From CAYJLF01 sp964371055 (GTDB lineage: Bacteria > Eisenbacteria > RBG-16-71-46 > CAIMUX01), in assembly GCA_964371055.1 (NCBI GenBank), contig CAYJLF010000006.1, forward strand, positions 1-64,000: DNA of 64,000 nucleotides, written 5' to 3'. The first letter of the stretch is position 1; every line of letters begins with the position of its first letter. Shown here in pieces: positions 25,278 to 32,838 of the stretch. The notes under the pieces are model-generated. The model was not told the origin of the DNA. It was given only the letters and a program-made list of their open reading frames with translations, and made no database searches. A program made the translations under genes and the position numbers.

Positions 25278-27467
25278 ATGCGAGGCGGGAAGTATCTGGC
25301 TGCCATGGCTTTGGCCCTCTCCGTCCTGCCGAGCCCGAGCAGGGCATCCTGCATCCAATATGAGAGCTACCTGCACTTCGTCACGAGCTTGCCGATGCAG
25401 GCGAGCTACCCGGCCTCCACCGTCGTCGGCGATCTGGCCTACGTCACGAACGGCAACTACGGGATCAAGGTCGTCGATGTCTCGGATCCGGCCGCGCCGC
25501 AGGTTGTCGGGTCGCTGGCCACGCCGGGCATGGCGACCCAGATCGCCGTCGAAGGGACAACCGGCGCCGTGGCGATCTTCTCCGGGGGACTGCTCCTGAT
25601 CGACCTGACGAATCCGGTCGTCCCGCAGATCTCCGGACTGGTCCATCTTCCCGGCTTCGCGATGGGCGTGAAGATCGCGGGCGGCTACGCCTTCGTCGCC
25701 GACCACTACGGCGGCCTCCAGATCGTGGACATCTCCCCTCCGGGATCGGCCCACGTCGTCTCGGTCGCCAACCCTCCAGGATACCCGTCTGACCTGGAGC
25801 TCGCCGCAGGGTACGCCTACGTCGCCAGTGTCGATCACGGCCTCGTGATCTACGACGTCTCGAATCCGCTCGCCCCGATTCAGCTCGGCGACCTGCCGAC
25901 GCCGGGAGACGCCCTCGGCCTGGCGGTGGACGACGATACGGCTTACCTCGCCGACGGGACCGGGGGGCTCCTCGTCATCGACGTCGCGGAGCCACTTGCC
26001 CCGCGCGTGTTGGGCTCCCTGCCCGCCGTCGGCACCGTGGAGGATGTCTGCCTCTCGGGGGACCGGGTCTTCTACACCGACTCGGTGGATGGCCTGGTCG
26101 TCGTCGATGCGCTGAATCCCGCGAGGCCTACGCGCCGCGGGAGCCAGGTGCTCTGGAACAGCGCCCGCGCAGTCACGGTGGAGGACGGCATTGCCTACGT
26201 CGGGCTGAATCCGGCCCGACTGGCTCTGGTGGACGTGAGCAATCCCGACGGCCCGTTGGATCTCCGCCGTGTTGCCACGCCCGGCGACGCCTACGACGTT
26301 GCCGTCACCTCTGGCTTCGCCTTCGTGGCCGATGCGTTGGGCGGCCTCCAGGTGATCAGCTTTTCTGACACCGCCCCCGTCCACGCCATCATCGGGAACG
26401 CCGATACGCCGATGGTCGCGTGCGGGGTGGCGGCGGAGGGGACCAAGGCCTACGTCGCCGACAAGTTCGATGGCCTTTACGTCATCGACGTTGCGGATCC
26501 ACGGTCTCCGGTCATCGTGGGTCACGTCGACACCCCAGGGCTGGCCTGGGACGTGGCCGTCGCCGGGAAGATCGCCTGCGTAACCGCCGACGAAAGCGGC
26601 CTCCAGGTGATCGACGTTAGCAACCCGGCCGATCCGCGGATCGTCGGAAACGTGTCGACGCCCGGCCCGACCCGGTTGGTCGCCATGGCGGACGGATTCG
26701 CCTACGTCTCCGCCGGAGTCTCAGGCCTGCTGATCGTCGACCTGGCCGATCCGAACGCACCCCACGTGGCCGGCCAGATCACCCTAGCCGGACCCGCGGA
26801 CGGTGTCGCGGCCGCCGGCGGAATCGTCTATGTCGCGACCGGCCTGGGAGGTCTGCAGGTCGTCGATGCCGGCAACCCCTCGGCGCCCTACGTCCTGGGG
26901 AGTGCCGCGTCTCCCTATGCCACCCGCGATGTCGCCGTCGACGGGGCGACCGCCTATGTCTCCTGCCTGCAGGGCGGCCTCCTGGTCTTCGATGTCAGCG
27001 ATCCGACCAGCCCGCGCCTTCTCGGCGGCGTCGACACTCCGGGCGAGGCGAGCGGAATCGCCGTCGGATCATCGAGCGTGCTCGTGGCCGACGATGACTT
27101 CGGCCTGCAGATTCTTCCCGTTCAGTGCTCCTGGCGGGAGACTGCGACCGCGCCGATCGGCGCCGGCGACCCCGGGTCGCGACTGCAGATCTACCCGAAC
27201 CCGGCGCGGGAGCGAGCCACCGTGAGCTTCCGCCTCAGCCCGCACAGCCCGTCGTCGCCGCTCGCGGTCGACGGATCGATCCTGCTCTTCGATGCCGGCG
27301 GACGCCTCATCCGTCGCCTGCCGTCTCGCTCGCCCGGGCCCGGCACTTTCCAGGCGGAGTGGGATGGGCGGGATGAGGGGGGACGAACGGCCGCCGCGGG
27401 GGTCTACCACGCGCGCCTGCACGGAGCGGAGGGATCGACCTCGGCCCGGGTTGTGTTGATCCGATAA
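25278..27467 (+). CDS. Secreted LVIVD-repeat beta-propeller protein with FlgD-like tail
   Basis: 729-aa exported protein, a distant paralogue of the one at 18.9-21.1 kb. Signal peptide in residues 1-24 (AMALALSVLPSPSRASC). About 14 repeats of roughly 42 residues follow, with GGLxVIDVSxPxxP units, then a FlgD-Ig-like tail (IYPNPARERATVSF ... GVYHARLHG). The start ATG has GGAGG at 6 bases; upstream in-frame codons lie in the leader. The propeller part is regular enough that the repeats can be aligned by eye. No ligand or enzyme activity can be proposed. Confidence 0.85.
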   Translation: MRGGKYLAAMALALSVLPSPSRASCIQYESYLHFVTSLPMQASYPASTVVGDLAYVTNGNYGIKVVDVSDPAAPQVVGSLATPGMATQIAVEGTTGAVAIFSGGLLLIDLTNPVVPQISGLVHLPGFAMGVKIAGGYAFVADHYGGLQIVDISPPGSAHVVSVANPPGYPSDLELAAGYAYVASVDHGLVIYDVSNPLAPIQLGDLPTPGDALGLAVDDDTAYLADGTGGLLVIDVAEPLAPRVLGSLPAVGTVEDVCLSGDRVFYTDSVDGLVVVDALNPARPTRRGSQVLWNSARAVTVEDGIAYVGLNPARLALVDVSNPDGPLDLRRVATPGDAYDVAVTSGFAFVADALGGLQVISFSDTAPVHAIIGNADTPMVACGVAAEGTKAYVADKFDGLYVIDVADPRSPVIVGHVDTPGLAWDVAVAGKIACVTADESGLQVIDVSNPADPRIVGNVSTPGPTRLVAMADGFAYVSAGVSGLLIVDLADPNAPHVAGQITLAGPADGVAAAGGIVYVATGLGGLQVVDAGNPSAPYVLGSAASPYATRDVAVDGATAYVSCLQGGLLVFDVSDPTSPRLLGGVDTPGEASGIAVGSSSVLVADDDFGLQILPVQCSWRETATAPIGAGDPGSRLQIYPNPARERATVSFRLSPHSPSSPLAVDGSILLFDAGGRLIRRLPSRSPGPGTFQAEWDGRDEGGRTAAAGVYHARLHGAEGSTSARVVLIR

Positions 27468-27527
27468 ACCCTCCGGTCCGGGCGGTCCGGCTTCAGGGAT
27501 CGGGCTGGGTCGCCGATAACCGGTGCG

Positions 27528-28607
27528 ATGCCACATCCCACCGATGACCTGAGGATCCAAGGGCTTCGCCCGCTCCTGCCACCCGCCATCCTGGCGGAGG
27601 AGTACCCGCTCGACGCGGCCGCCGCCCGAACGGTCACGGCGGGACGCGCGGCCGTCCGCTCCTGCCTCGCCGGCCGGGACGACCGGCTCGTCGTCGTGGT
27701 GGGTCCCTGTTCGATCCACGATCCCGAAGCCGCGCGCGTCTATGCGCGAAAGCTCTGCGCCGTCGCCCGCCGCCTGGAGGACGACCTCGTCATCGTCATG
27801 CGCGTCTACTTCGAGAAGCCGCGCACCACGATCGGCTGGAAGGGACTCATCAACGACCCGCACCTGGACGGAACGTTCGACATCAACCGCGGATTGCGCC
27901 TGGCGCGCGGCCTGCTCCGGGATGTGGCGGCGACGGGACTGCCGGCCGGCTGTGAATTCCTCGATCCGATCAGCCCGCAGTTCGTCGCCGATCTCGTGAG
28001 CTGGGGAGCGATCGGCGCCCGCACGACCGAGAGCCAGGTCCATCGCGAGCTCGCGAGCGGGCTCTCCATGCCGATCGGCTTCAAGAACGCCACCAGCGGA
28101 GATCTCCAGGTCGCGATCGACGCGGTCCGCGCCGCGGCTCATCCGCATCACTTCCTCGGGGTAACCAAGGAGGGGCTCGCCGCCATCGTGGCGACGTCCG
28201 GCAACGCGGACTGTCACGTGATCCTGCGCGGCGGCGCGCGCGGCGCCAACTACCGGGCCGAGCATGTCGGCCAGGCGGCCGAGGGCCTGGTGAAGTGCTC
28301 CCTCCGGCCGCGCGTCATGGTCGACGCCAGCCATGGGAACAGCGCCAAGGATCCCCGGCGGCAGCTGGAAGCCGTCGCCGACCTGGCGAGTCAGATCGCC
28401 GCCGGCGGGCGCACGATCTTCGGCGTCATGATCGAGAGCTTCCTGTTGGAGGGGAGCCAGGCTCTCCAGTCCGGGCAGCGCCTCGTCTTCGGCCAGAGCG
28501 TGACCGATCCCTGTCTCGGCTGGGAAGACACCTCGCGGCTCCTGTCGCGGCTGGCCCGGGCGGTGCGGACGAGGCGAGGGATTCCGCGACGAGGGCGGCG
28601 GTCCTGA
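27528..28607 (+). CDS. 3-deoxy-7-phosphoheptulonate synthase (DAHP synthase, class I AroF/G/H type)
   Basis: 359-aa cytosolic enzyme that joins phosphoenolpyruvate and erythrose 4-phosphate in the first step of the shikimate pathway. Marks of the AroFGH type: VVVVGPCSIHDPEAA, MRVYFEKPRTTIGWKG, the ARTTESQVHRELASG segment, GFKNATSGD, and VDASHGNS. Length matches E. coli AroG/F/H (about 350). Which feedback type it is cannot be read from the sequence. No other aromatic pathway gene is in the window. The start ATG has no strong Shine-Dalgarno. The C-terminus is very basic (RRGIPRRGRRS). Confidence 0.93.
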   Translation: MPHPTDDLRIQGLRPLLPPAILAEEYPLDAAAARTVTAGRAAVRSCLAGRDDRLVVVVGPCSIHDPEAARVYARKLCAVARRLEDDLVIVMRVYFEKPRTTIGWKGLINDPHLDGTFDINRGLRLARGLLRDVAATGLPAGCEFLDPISPQFVADLVSWGAIGARTTESQVHRELASGLSMPIGFKNATSGDLQVAIDAVRAAAHPHHFLGVTKEGLAAIVATSGNADCHVILRGGARGANYRAEHVGQAAEGLVKCSLRPRVMVDASHGNSAKDPRRQLEAVADLASQIAAGGRTIFGVMIESFLLEGSQALQSGQRLVFGQSVTDPCLGWEDTSRLLSRLARAVRTRRGIPRRGRRS

Positions 28608-28647
28608 GCGCGCGCGGCGCGATCGGCGGAATGGTGACAGATCGCGC

Positions 28648-28676
28648 TTGTCATCCGCGACGGGACCTTCTAGACT
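28648..28676 (+). promoter_or_regulatory. Sigma-70-like promoter upstream of the short ORF and rsgA
   Basis: -35 TTGTCA at 28648-28653, 17-base spacer, -10 TAGACT at 28671-28676. Predicted start is near 28683, giving about 50 bases of leader to the short ORF and about 310 bases to rsgA. Confidence 0.5.
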
Positions 28677-28719
28677 CAACGAACGATCACTCATCGATCG
28701 ATTCTCAAGAACCCGGAAA

Positions 28720-28731
28720 GGAGGCGCCTCC
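28720..28731. repeat. Perfect 12-base palindrome containing a Shine-Dalgarno
   Basis: GGAGGCGCCTCC is fully self-complementary and overlaps the AAAGGAGG ribosome-binding site (28717-28724). As RNA it could pair GGAG with CTCC over a GCGC loop and hide the site. It lies between the promoter and the ATG of a 19-codon ORF. Confidence 0.45.
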
Positions 28732-28734
28732 CAG

Positions 28735-28794
28735 ATGACTGCCGTTCATATTCCATCGTTCGTCTCGGCGCGCCCCGGAGTTCCGGTCGCCTGA
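28735..28794 (+). CDS. Possible 19-residue short ORF (leader peptide or remnant)
   Basis: ATG at 28735, ten bases after a strong AAAGGAGG, closed by TGA at 28792-28794; the product begins MTAVHIPSFVSARPG. It lies in a 388-base stretch between DAHP synthase and rsgA, downstream of a plausible promoter. It has no transmembrane or repeat pattern and is not rich in a single amino acid, so a classical attenuator is not evident. It may be a small protein, a translation-coupled leader, or the start of a decayed gene. The rest of the stretch (28795-28995) shows no coding signal. Confidence 0.3.
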   Translation: MTAVHIPSFVSARPGVPVA

Positions 28795-28995
28795 GTCGTT
28801 CCCGGCCTCCGACCGCCCCGAGGTCCTTCCTCCGGCTCTCCCGGTCCGGGTTCATCCTCAGTTGATTCCATCCTCTGGCGCACCCCGAGAGACGTCCTGG
28901 CATACCCGTACACCTTCGATCTTAGTCCAGGCCTGATTCGCCCGGAGCGGCGCGGTCCATCGTCCGCCGCGGTCCGGGAACGAGGTGCTCCGATC

Positions 28996-30072
28996 ATGTA
29001 TTTGCACTCACTGGGGTGGCAGACATCCCACGACGAGCAGTTTCTCAGCCATCGCAACTCCGGCTTCGTCCCCGCGCGCGTCAGCGAAGAACAGCGGGAA
29101 CGCTATCTCGTGATCGCCGAGGAGGGCGAACTACGGGCCGAGGTCACTGGCCGGATGATCTACACGGCCGGTTCCCGGCTCGACTACCCCGCGGTGGGCG
29201 ACTGGGTGGCGATCAGCCCCACGGGCGACGGCACCGCCCTGATTCACGCCATCCTGCCCCGCCGGACTCTCTTCACCCGCAAGGCGGCCGGAGAGACGAC
29301 CGAAGTCCAGGTGCTGGTCGCCAACATCGACACGACCTTCGTGGTCACCGATGCCGGCCACGACTTCAACCTGCGTCGCCTCGAACGGTATCTCGTGCTG
29401 GTGCGGGAGAGTGGGAGCGAACCGGTCGTGGTGATCAACAAGGCCGATCTGAACGAGCGGGCCTTTGACCTGGTCCCTCAGGTCCGCGAAATCGCCCCGG
29501 AGAGCGCGATCTGCCTGACCAACGCCGCCGCCGGAGACGGTCTCGATGCGCTCGCTCCGTTCCTCCGCGAGGGGCGCACGGTCGCGCTGCTCGGCTCTTC
29601 CGGCGTGGGCAAGTCGACCCTGGTGAACCGCCTCTTGGGCGAAGAGCGGATGAAGACGCTCGCGATCCGGGAGGCGGACGGCCGCGGCCGCCACACCTCG
29701 ACGTTTCGCAAGCTTCTGGTTCTGCCGCAGGGGGGCGTGGTCATCGACACGCCCGGCATGCGGGAGATCCAGCTTTGGGCCGGCGAGGAGATGCTCGCGG
29801 AGACGTTCGACGACATCGAGGCCCTGGCGGAGATGTGTCGATTCCGCGACTGCGGTCATGGGCAGGAGCCGGGATGTGCCGTCCGGCGCGCCCTCGAGGA
29901 CGGGAGCCTGGCGGACACCCGTTTCGCGAGCTACCAGAAGCTGCGCCGGGAGGTGCGGTATCTCGCGACCCGGCAGGACATGCGCGCGATGCTCGAAGAG
30001 CGGGCCCGCTGGAAGCGGATCAGCCGCCTGGCGCAGGAGTACAGTCGGATGAAGTACGGCGGGCGGCGGTAG
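28996..30072 (+). CDS. rsgA: Small ribosomal subunit maturation GTPase RsgA (YjeQ)
   Basis: 358-aa circularly permuted GTPase that checks late 30S subunit assembly. An N-terminal OB-fold (about residues 45-95) is followed by the permuted GTPase order: G4 NKAD (148-151), G1 GSSGVGKS (200-207), G3 DTPG (251-254). The C-terminal zinc-binding domain has C281, C286, H288 and C294 (CRFRDCGHGQEPGC). Length matches E. coli RsgA (350). The start ATG follows GAGGTG at 8 bases. It could share a transcript with the short ORF upstream. Confidence 0.95.
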   Translation: MYLHSLGWQTSHDEQFLSHRNSGFVPARVSEEQRERYLVIAEEGELRAEVTGRMIYTAGSRLDYPAVGDWVAISPTGDGTALIHAILPRRTLFTRKAAGETTEVQVLVANIDTTFVVTDAGHDFNLRRLERYLVLVRESGSEPVVVINKADLNERAFDLVPQVREIAPESAICLTNAAAGDGLDALAPFLREGRTVALLGSSGVGKSTLVNRLLGEERMKTLAIREADGRGRHTSTFRKLLVLPQGGVVIDTPGMREIQLWAGEEMLAETFDDIEALAEMCRFRDCGHGQEPGCAVRRALEDGSLADTRFASYQKLRREVRYLATRQDMRAMLEERARWKRISRLAQEYSRMKYGGRR

Positions 30073-30100
30073 CCGCCCCCGCCGATTCCGACCCGCCCTG

Positions 30101-31186
30101 CTACCGTGCCTCGGAGCGCAGGATCGGGAGCAGGCTCTCACCCAGCGATTCCCCGATCGCCTGGTGGGCGGCATGGTTCCAGTGTCCTCGCTCCCCTGTG
30201 ACCGGCCAGAAGTACGGATCGGTCCCGCGGGCCGCGAGCGCCGCGAAGACCGGATTCAGGTCCAGCACCCGGATCCCCTGGGCCCGGATCGCATCCACGT
30301 AGTCCGGACTGGTCGGCCCGCTCAACACGACGACCGTCTCGGGTCTCTTCGCGAGTTGCGCGAGGGCGAGGCGCGTCAGCTCGGGCATCGGCCGCGCGGC
30401 CGAGTCCCGGGCCAGGGAGTCGAGCGGGTTGTCCGGCGGCGGAGCCGGACGGAGCTTGTCGAAGAGGAGATGCGGGAGTTCCCCTCGATCGACCTGTTTG
30501 AGAAACTCGAAGACCAGCTTCGGGAACACAGTGAGGTTCAGGATCACGCCGTAGCGCGCGAACATCCGAGCCTTGCGGCTCGACTCGAAGCCATAGTCGT
30601 ACGCCAGCGTGTCCGCCTCGATCATGGCGACGGGGTAGAAGCTCCCCGATGCCTGACGGGGCGGATCAAGATCGGACTGATCGACAAAGAAGAGCGCCAG
30701 GTCGGGGCTCCAGCGGGAGGCGAAGTCGTGATAGTGCTGGACCATGTTCGTCAGGGCGAAGTCGGCCCGCGCGAAATTCAGGACCTCGGCCGGCCGGCCG
30801 GTCGCGTTGCTCACCGCCCGCTCGATCGCCCGGCCGAAGTGGTGTCGATCGAAGACCGTGTGCCCGAGCACGAAGGAGTCCCCCAGGAAGAGGATTCGGG
30901 TCGTCCCCGGATCCCGCTCCCGGGGCGCGCTCCGCCCCAGGCAACCGACCTCGTTCGTACGGCCGAGGTAGAATCCTTCGCTGAAGCGTGAGAAGCGGAA
31001 GTCTGGCGCATACATCAGGCCGATCCGGGGCACCAGCCGGTTCTCCATCGGTCGCTGGATTTCGGCGCTCTGGAGGTAGAGATCGAGCAGGACGAGGCTC
31101 AAGAGCAGCGAGACGCCAAAGAGCAGAAGGCGACGGAGCCAGCGGTAGATGGCCCCCCCGCCGCCCTCTCCGTCCACCCGCGACAT
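30101..31186 (-). CDS. Membrane-anchored SGNH-type protein paired with an MBOAT acyltransferase
   Basis: 361-aa protein with one N-terminal transmembrane helix (about residues 17-38), the rest predicted outside the inner membrane. The SGNH blocks are readable: FLGDSFVLG near residue 100 with the nucleophile serine, and GHWNHAAHQAIGE near the end with the catalytic histidine. It is divergently transcribed from the MBOAT gene with 118 bases between. Such pairs (AlgI with AlgX/AlgJ-like proteins) attach or remove acetyl groups on exported polysaccharides. A general periplasmic esterase is the alternative. Start follows GGAGGG at 6 bases. Confidence 0.82.
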   Translation of the reverse strand: MSRVDGEGGGGAIYRWLRRLLLFGVSLLLSLVLLDLYLQSAEIQRPMENRLVPRIGLMYAPDFRFSRFSEGFYLGRTNEVGCLGRSAPRERDPGTTRILFLGDSFVLGHTVFDRHHFGRAIERAVSNATGRPAEVLNFARADFALTNMVQHYHDFASRWSPDLALFFVDQSDLDPPRQASGSFYPVAMIEADTLAYDYGFESSRKARMFARYGVILNLTVFPKLVFEFLKQVDRGELPHLLFDKLRPAPPPDNPLDSLARDSAARPMPELTRLALAQLAKRPETVVVLSGPTSPDYVDAIRAQGIRVLDLNPVFAALAARGTDPYFWPVTGERGHWNHAAHQAIGESLGESLLPILRSEAR

Positions 31187-31281
31187 CGTCGTCCCTCCTG
31201 CTTCATCGGTCGGCGACTCCCCACCCCGGACCAGTCAGGAAACAACGGTCCGCGGGCGCCGCTCGCGGCCCGGCCGCGCTG

Positions 31282-31290
31282 TGCTAGAAT
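31282..31290 (+). promoter_or_regulatory. Extended -10 element upstream of the MBOAT gene
   Basis: TGCTAGAAT (TGnTAnAAT) ends 14 bases before the ATG at 31305, so the mRNA leader would be about 8 bases long; no Shine-Dalgarno is seen. No good -35. Confidence 0.45.
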
Positions 31291-31304
31291 CCTCCCGCGT
31301 CATC

Positions 31305-32780
31305 ATGTTCTTCAACACATTCATCTTCTACATCTTCCTCGCGGGCGTCCTGGGAATCTTCCTGGTGCTCCGGGGCCCGCGCGCCCGCGCCGCCTGGCTG
31401 CTCGCCGCGAGCTACGTCTTCTATGCCTACTGCGACTGGCGTTTCACCGCTCTGCTCGGCGCCACGACCGCCGTCGACTTCGCCATCGGCCGGACCCTCG
31501 AGCGGACGACCGGCTCCGCGGCGCGCAAACGGCTGCTGCTCCTGAGCTGCGCCTGGAACCTCGGCGTCCTCGGTTTCTTCAAGTACTTCAACTTCTTCGT
31601 CGACAGCGCCCAGGCCGTGGCGGAAACCCTGGGACTGCGGTTCGATGCGGTCCACGTGCGCGTGCTCCTTCCGCTGGGCATCTCGTTCTTCACCCTCAAA
31701 TCGCTCTCCTACACCATCGATGTCTACCGTCGCCGGCTGGCGCCGACCCGGTCACGTCTCGACTACGCCCTCTTCGTTTCGTTCTTCCCCAGTCTCCTGG
31801 CCGGGCCGCTCGATCGCGCCGGATCGCTCCTGCCGCAATTCGAGCGGCTGGGACGCCCCTCGCGCCTCCAGGCCGGGAGCGGTCTCGTTCTGATCTCGAT
31901 CGGATTGCTCCAGAAGGTGCTGATCGGCGATGCCGCCGGCCGCGTCGTCGACCAGCTCTTCGGACAACCGCACCTCTACCACTCACCGGAGCTGCTGGCC
32001 GGCCTGCTCCTCTACTCGATCCAGATCTACGCCGACTTCGCGGGCTATTCGAACATCGCGCGCGGCGTGGCCCGGCTCTTCGGCGTGGAGCTGATGCGCA
32101 ACTTCGAACAACCGTACCTCTCCCGTTCGTTCAGCGAGTTCTGGCGGCGCTGGCACATCTCCCTCTCGAGCTGGATCACCGACTACATCTTCAATCCGAT
32201 CATGTCAGCCGCCCTGAAGCGTCTGGAGCGCTGGAACCTCGCCACCGTCCAGCAGGAGATGGCAATCGCCTATCCGATCGCGGTGCTCGCCACCATGCTG
32301 CTGTGCGGCCTCTGGCACGGCGCCGGCGTCACCTTCATCATCTGGGGAGGCCTGCATGGTCTCTACCTCGCGGGCGAGCGCCTTCTCGTCTACCGGGGGC
32401 GGACGATTCGCCGGCGACCGCGACTGCGCGGCGCCCGCGAGATCGGGCGCTTCGCCATCGGCCTGGCCACGACCCAGCTTCTGGTCCTTCTCGCCTGGCT
32501 CTTCTTTCGCGCGGAAGACCTCGCGCAGGTCGGCGACCTCCTCGGCCGGATCTTCCTCTGGGAGGGGAGCGAGCTGACCGGGCGGTTCGCCACGATGGTC
32601 ACGGCCTTCGGCGGGATGCTGCTCGCCCTCGACATCGCCGACTACCTGAACCGGGGCGAGTCGTTTATGCTGCGGTTGCGCCCGGCGGTCGCGGCCGGAG
32701 CCTGCCTGGCCGTCGCGGTCACGGTGGCGCTCTATCTCGCGACGAACAAGCCGCTGCCGTTCGTCTACTTCAGGTTCTGA
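31305..32780 (+). CDS. MBOAT-family O-acyltransferase (AlgI-like)
   Basis: 491-aa polytopic membrane protein of the membrane-bound O-acyltransferase family, the usual AlgI/DltB length. Typical marks: SLSYTIDVYRR, FPSLLAGPLDRAG, the SRSFSEFWRRWHISLSSW block, and the active-site histidine in CGLWHGAGVTFIIWGGLHG. It moves an acyl (usually acetyl) group across the inner membrane onto a polysaccharide or wall polymer. I chose the ATG at 31305 because the family begins there (MFFNTFIFYIFL); an upstream in-frame start would lie in the divergent promoter region. The SGNH gene on the other strand is the likely partner. Confidence 0.92.
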   Translation: MFFNTFIFYIFLAGVLGIFLVLRGPRARAAWLLAASYVFYAYCDWRFTALLGATTAVDFAIGRTLERTTGSAARKRLLLLSCAWNLGVLGFFKYFNFFVDSAQAVAETLGLRFDAVHVRVLLPLGISFFTLKSLSYTIDVYRRRLAPTRSRLDYALFVSFFPSLLAGPLDRAGSLLPQFERLGRPSRLQAGSGLVLISIGLLQKVLIGDAAGRVVDQLFGQPHLYHSPELLAGLLLYSIQIYADFAGYSNIARGVARLFGVELMRNFEQPYLSRSFSEFWRRWHISLSSWITDYIFNPIMSAALKRLERWNLATVQQEMAIAYPIAVLATMLLCGLWHGAGVTFIIWGGLHGLYLAGERLLVYRGRTIRRRPRLRGAREIGRFAIGLATTQLLVLLAWLFFRAEDLAQVGDLLGRIFLWEGSELTGRFATMVTAFGGMLLALDIADYLNRGESFMLRLRPAVAAGACLAVAVTVALYLATNKPLPFVYFRF

Positions 32781-32838
32781 GGCCCGGCCGCCGGATCCGG
32801 AATCGTGGCGCGGAATCGTACGCGGGAGGAATTCACCG

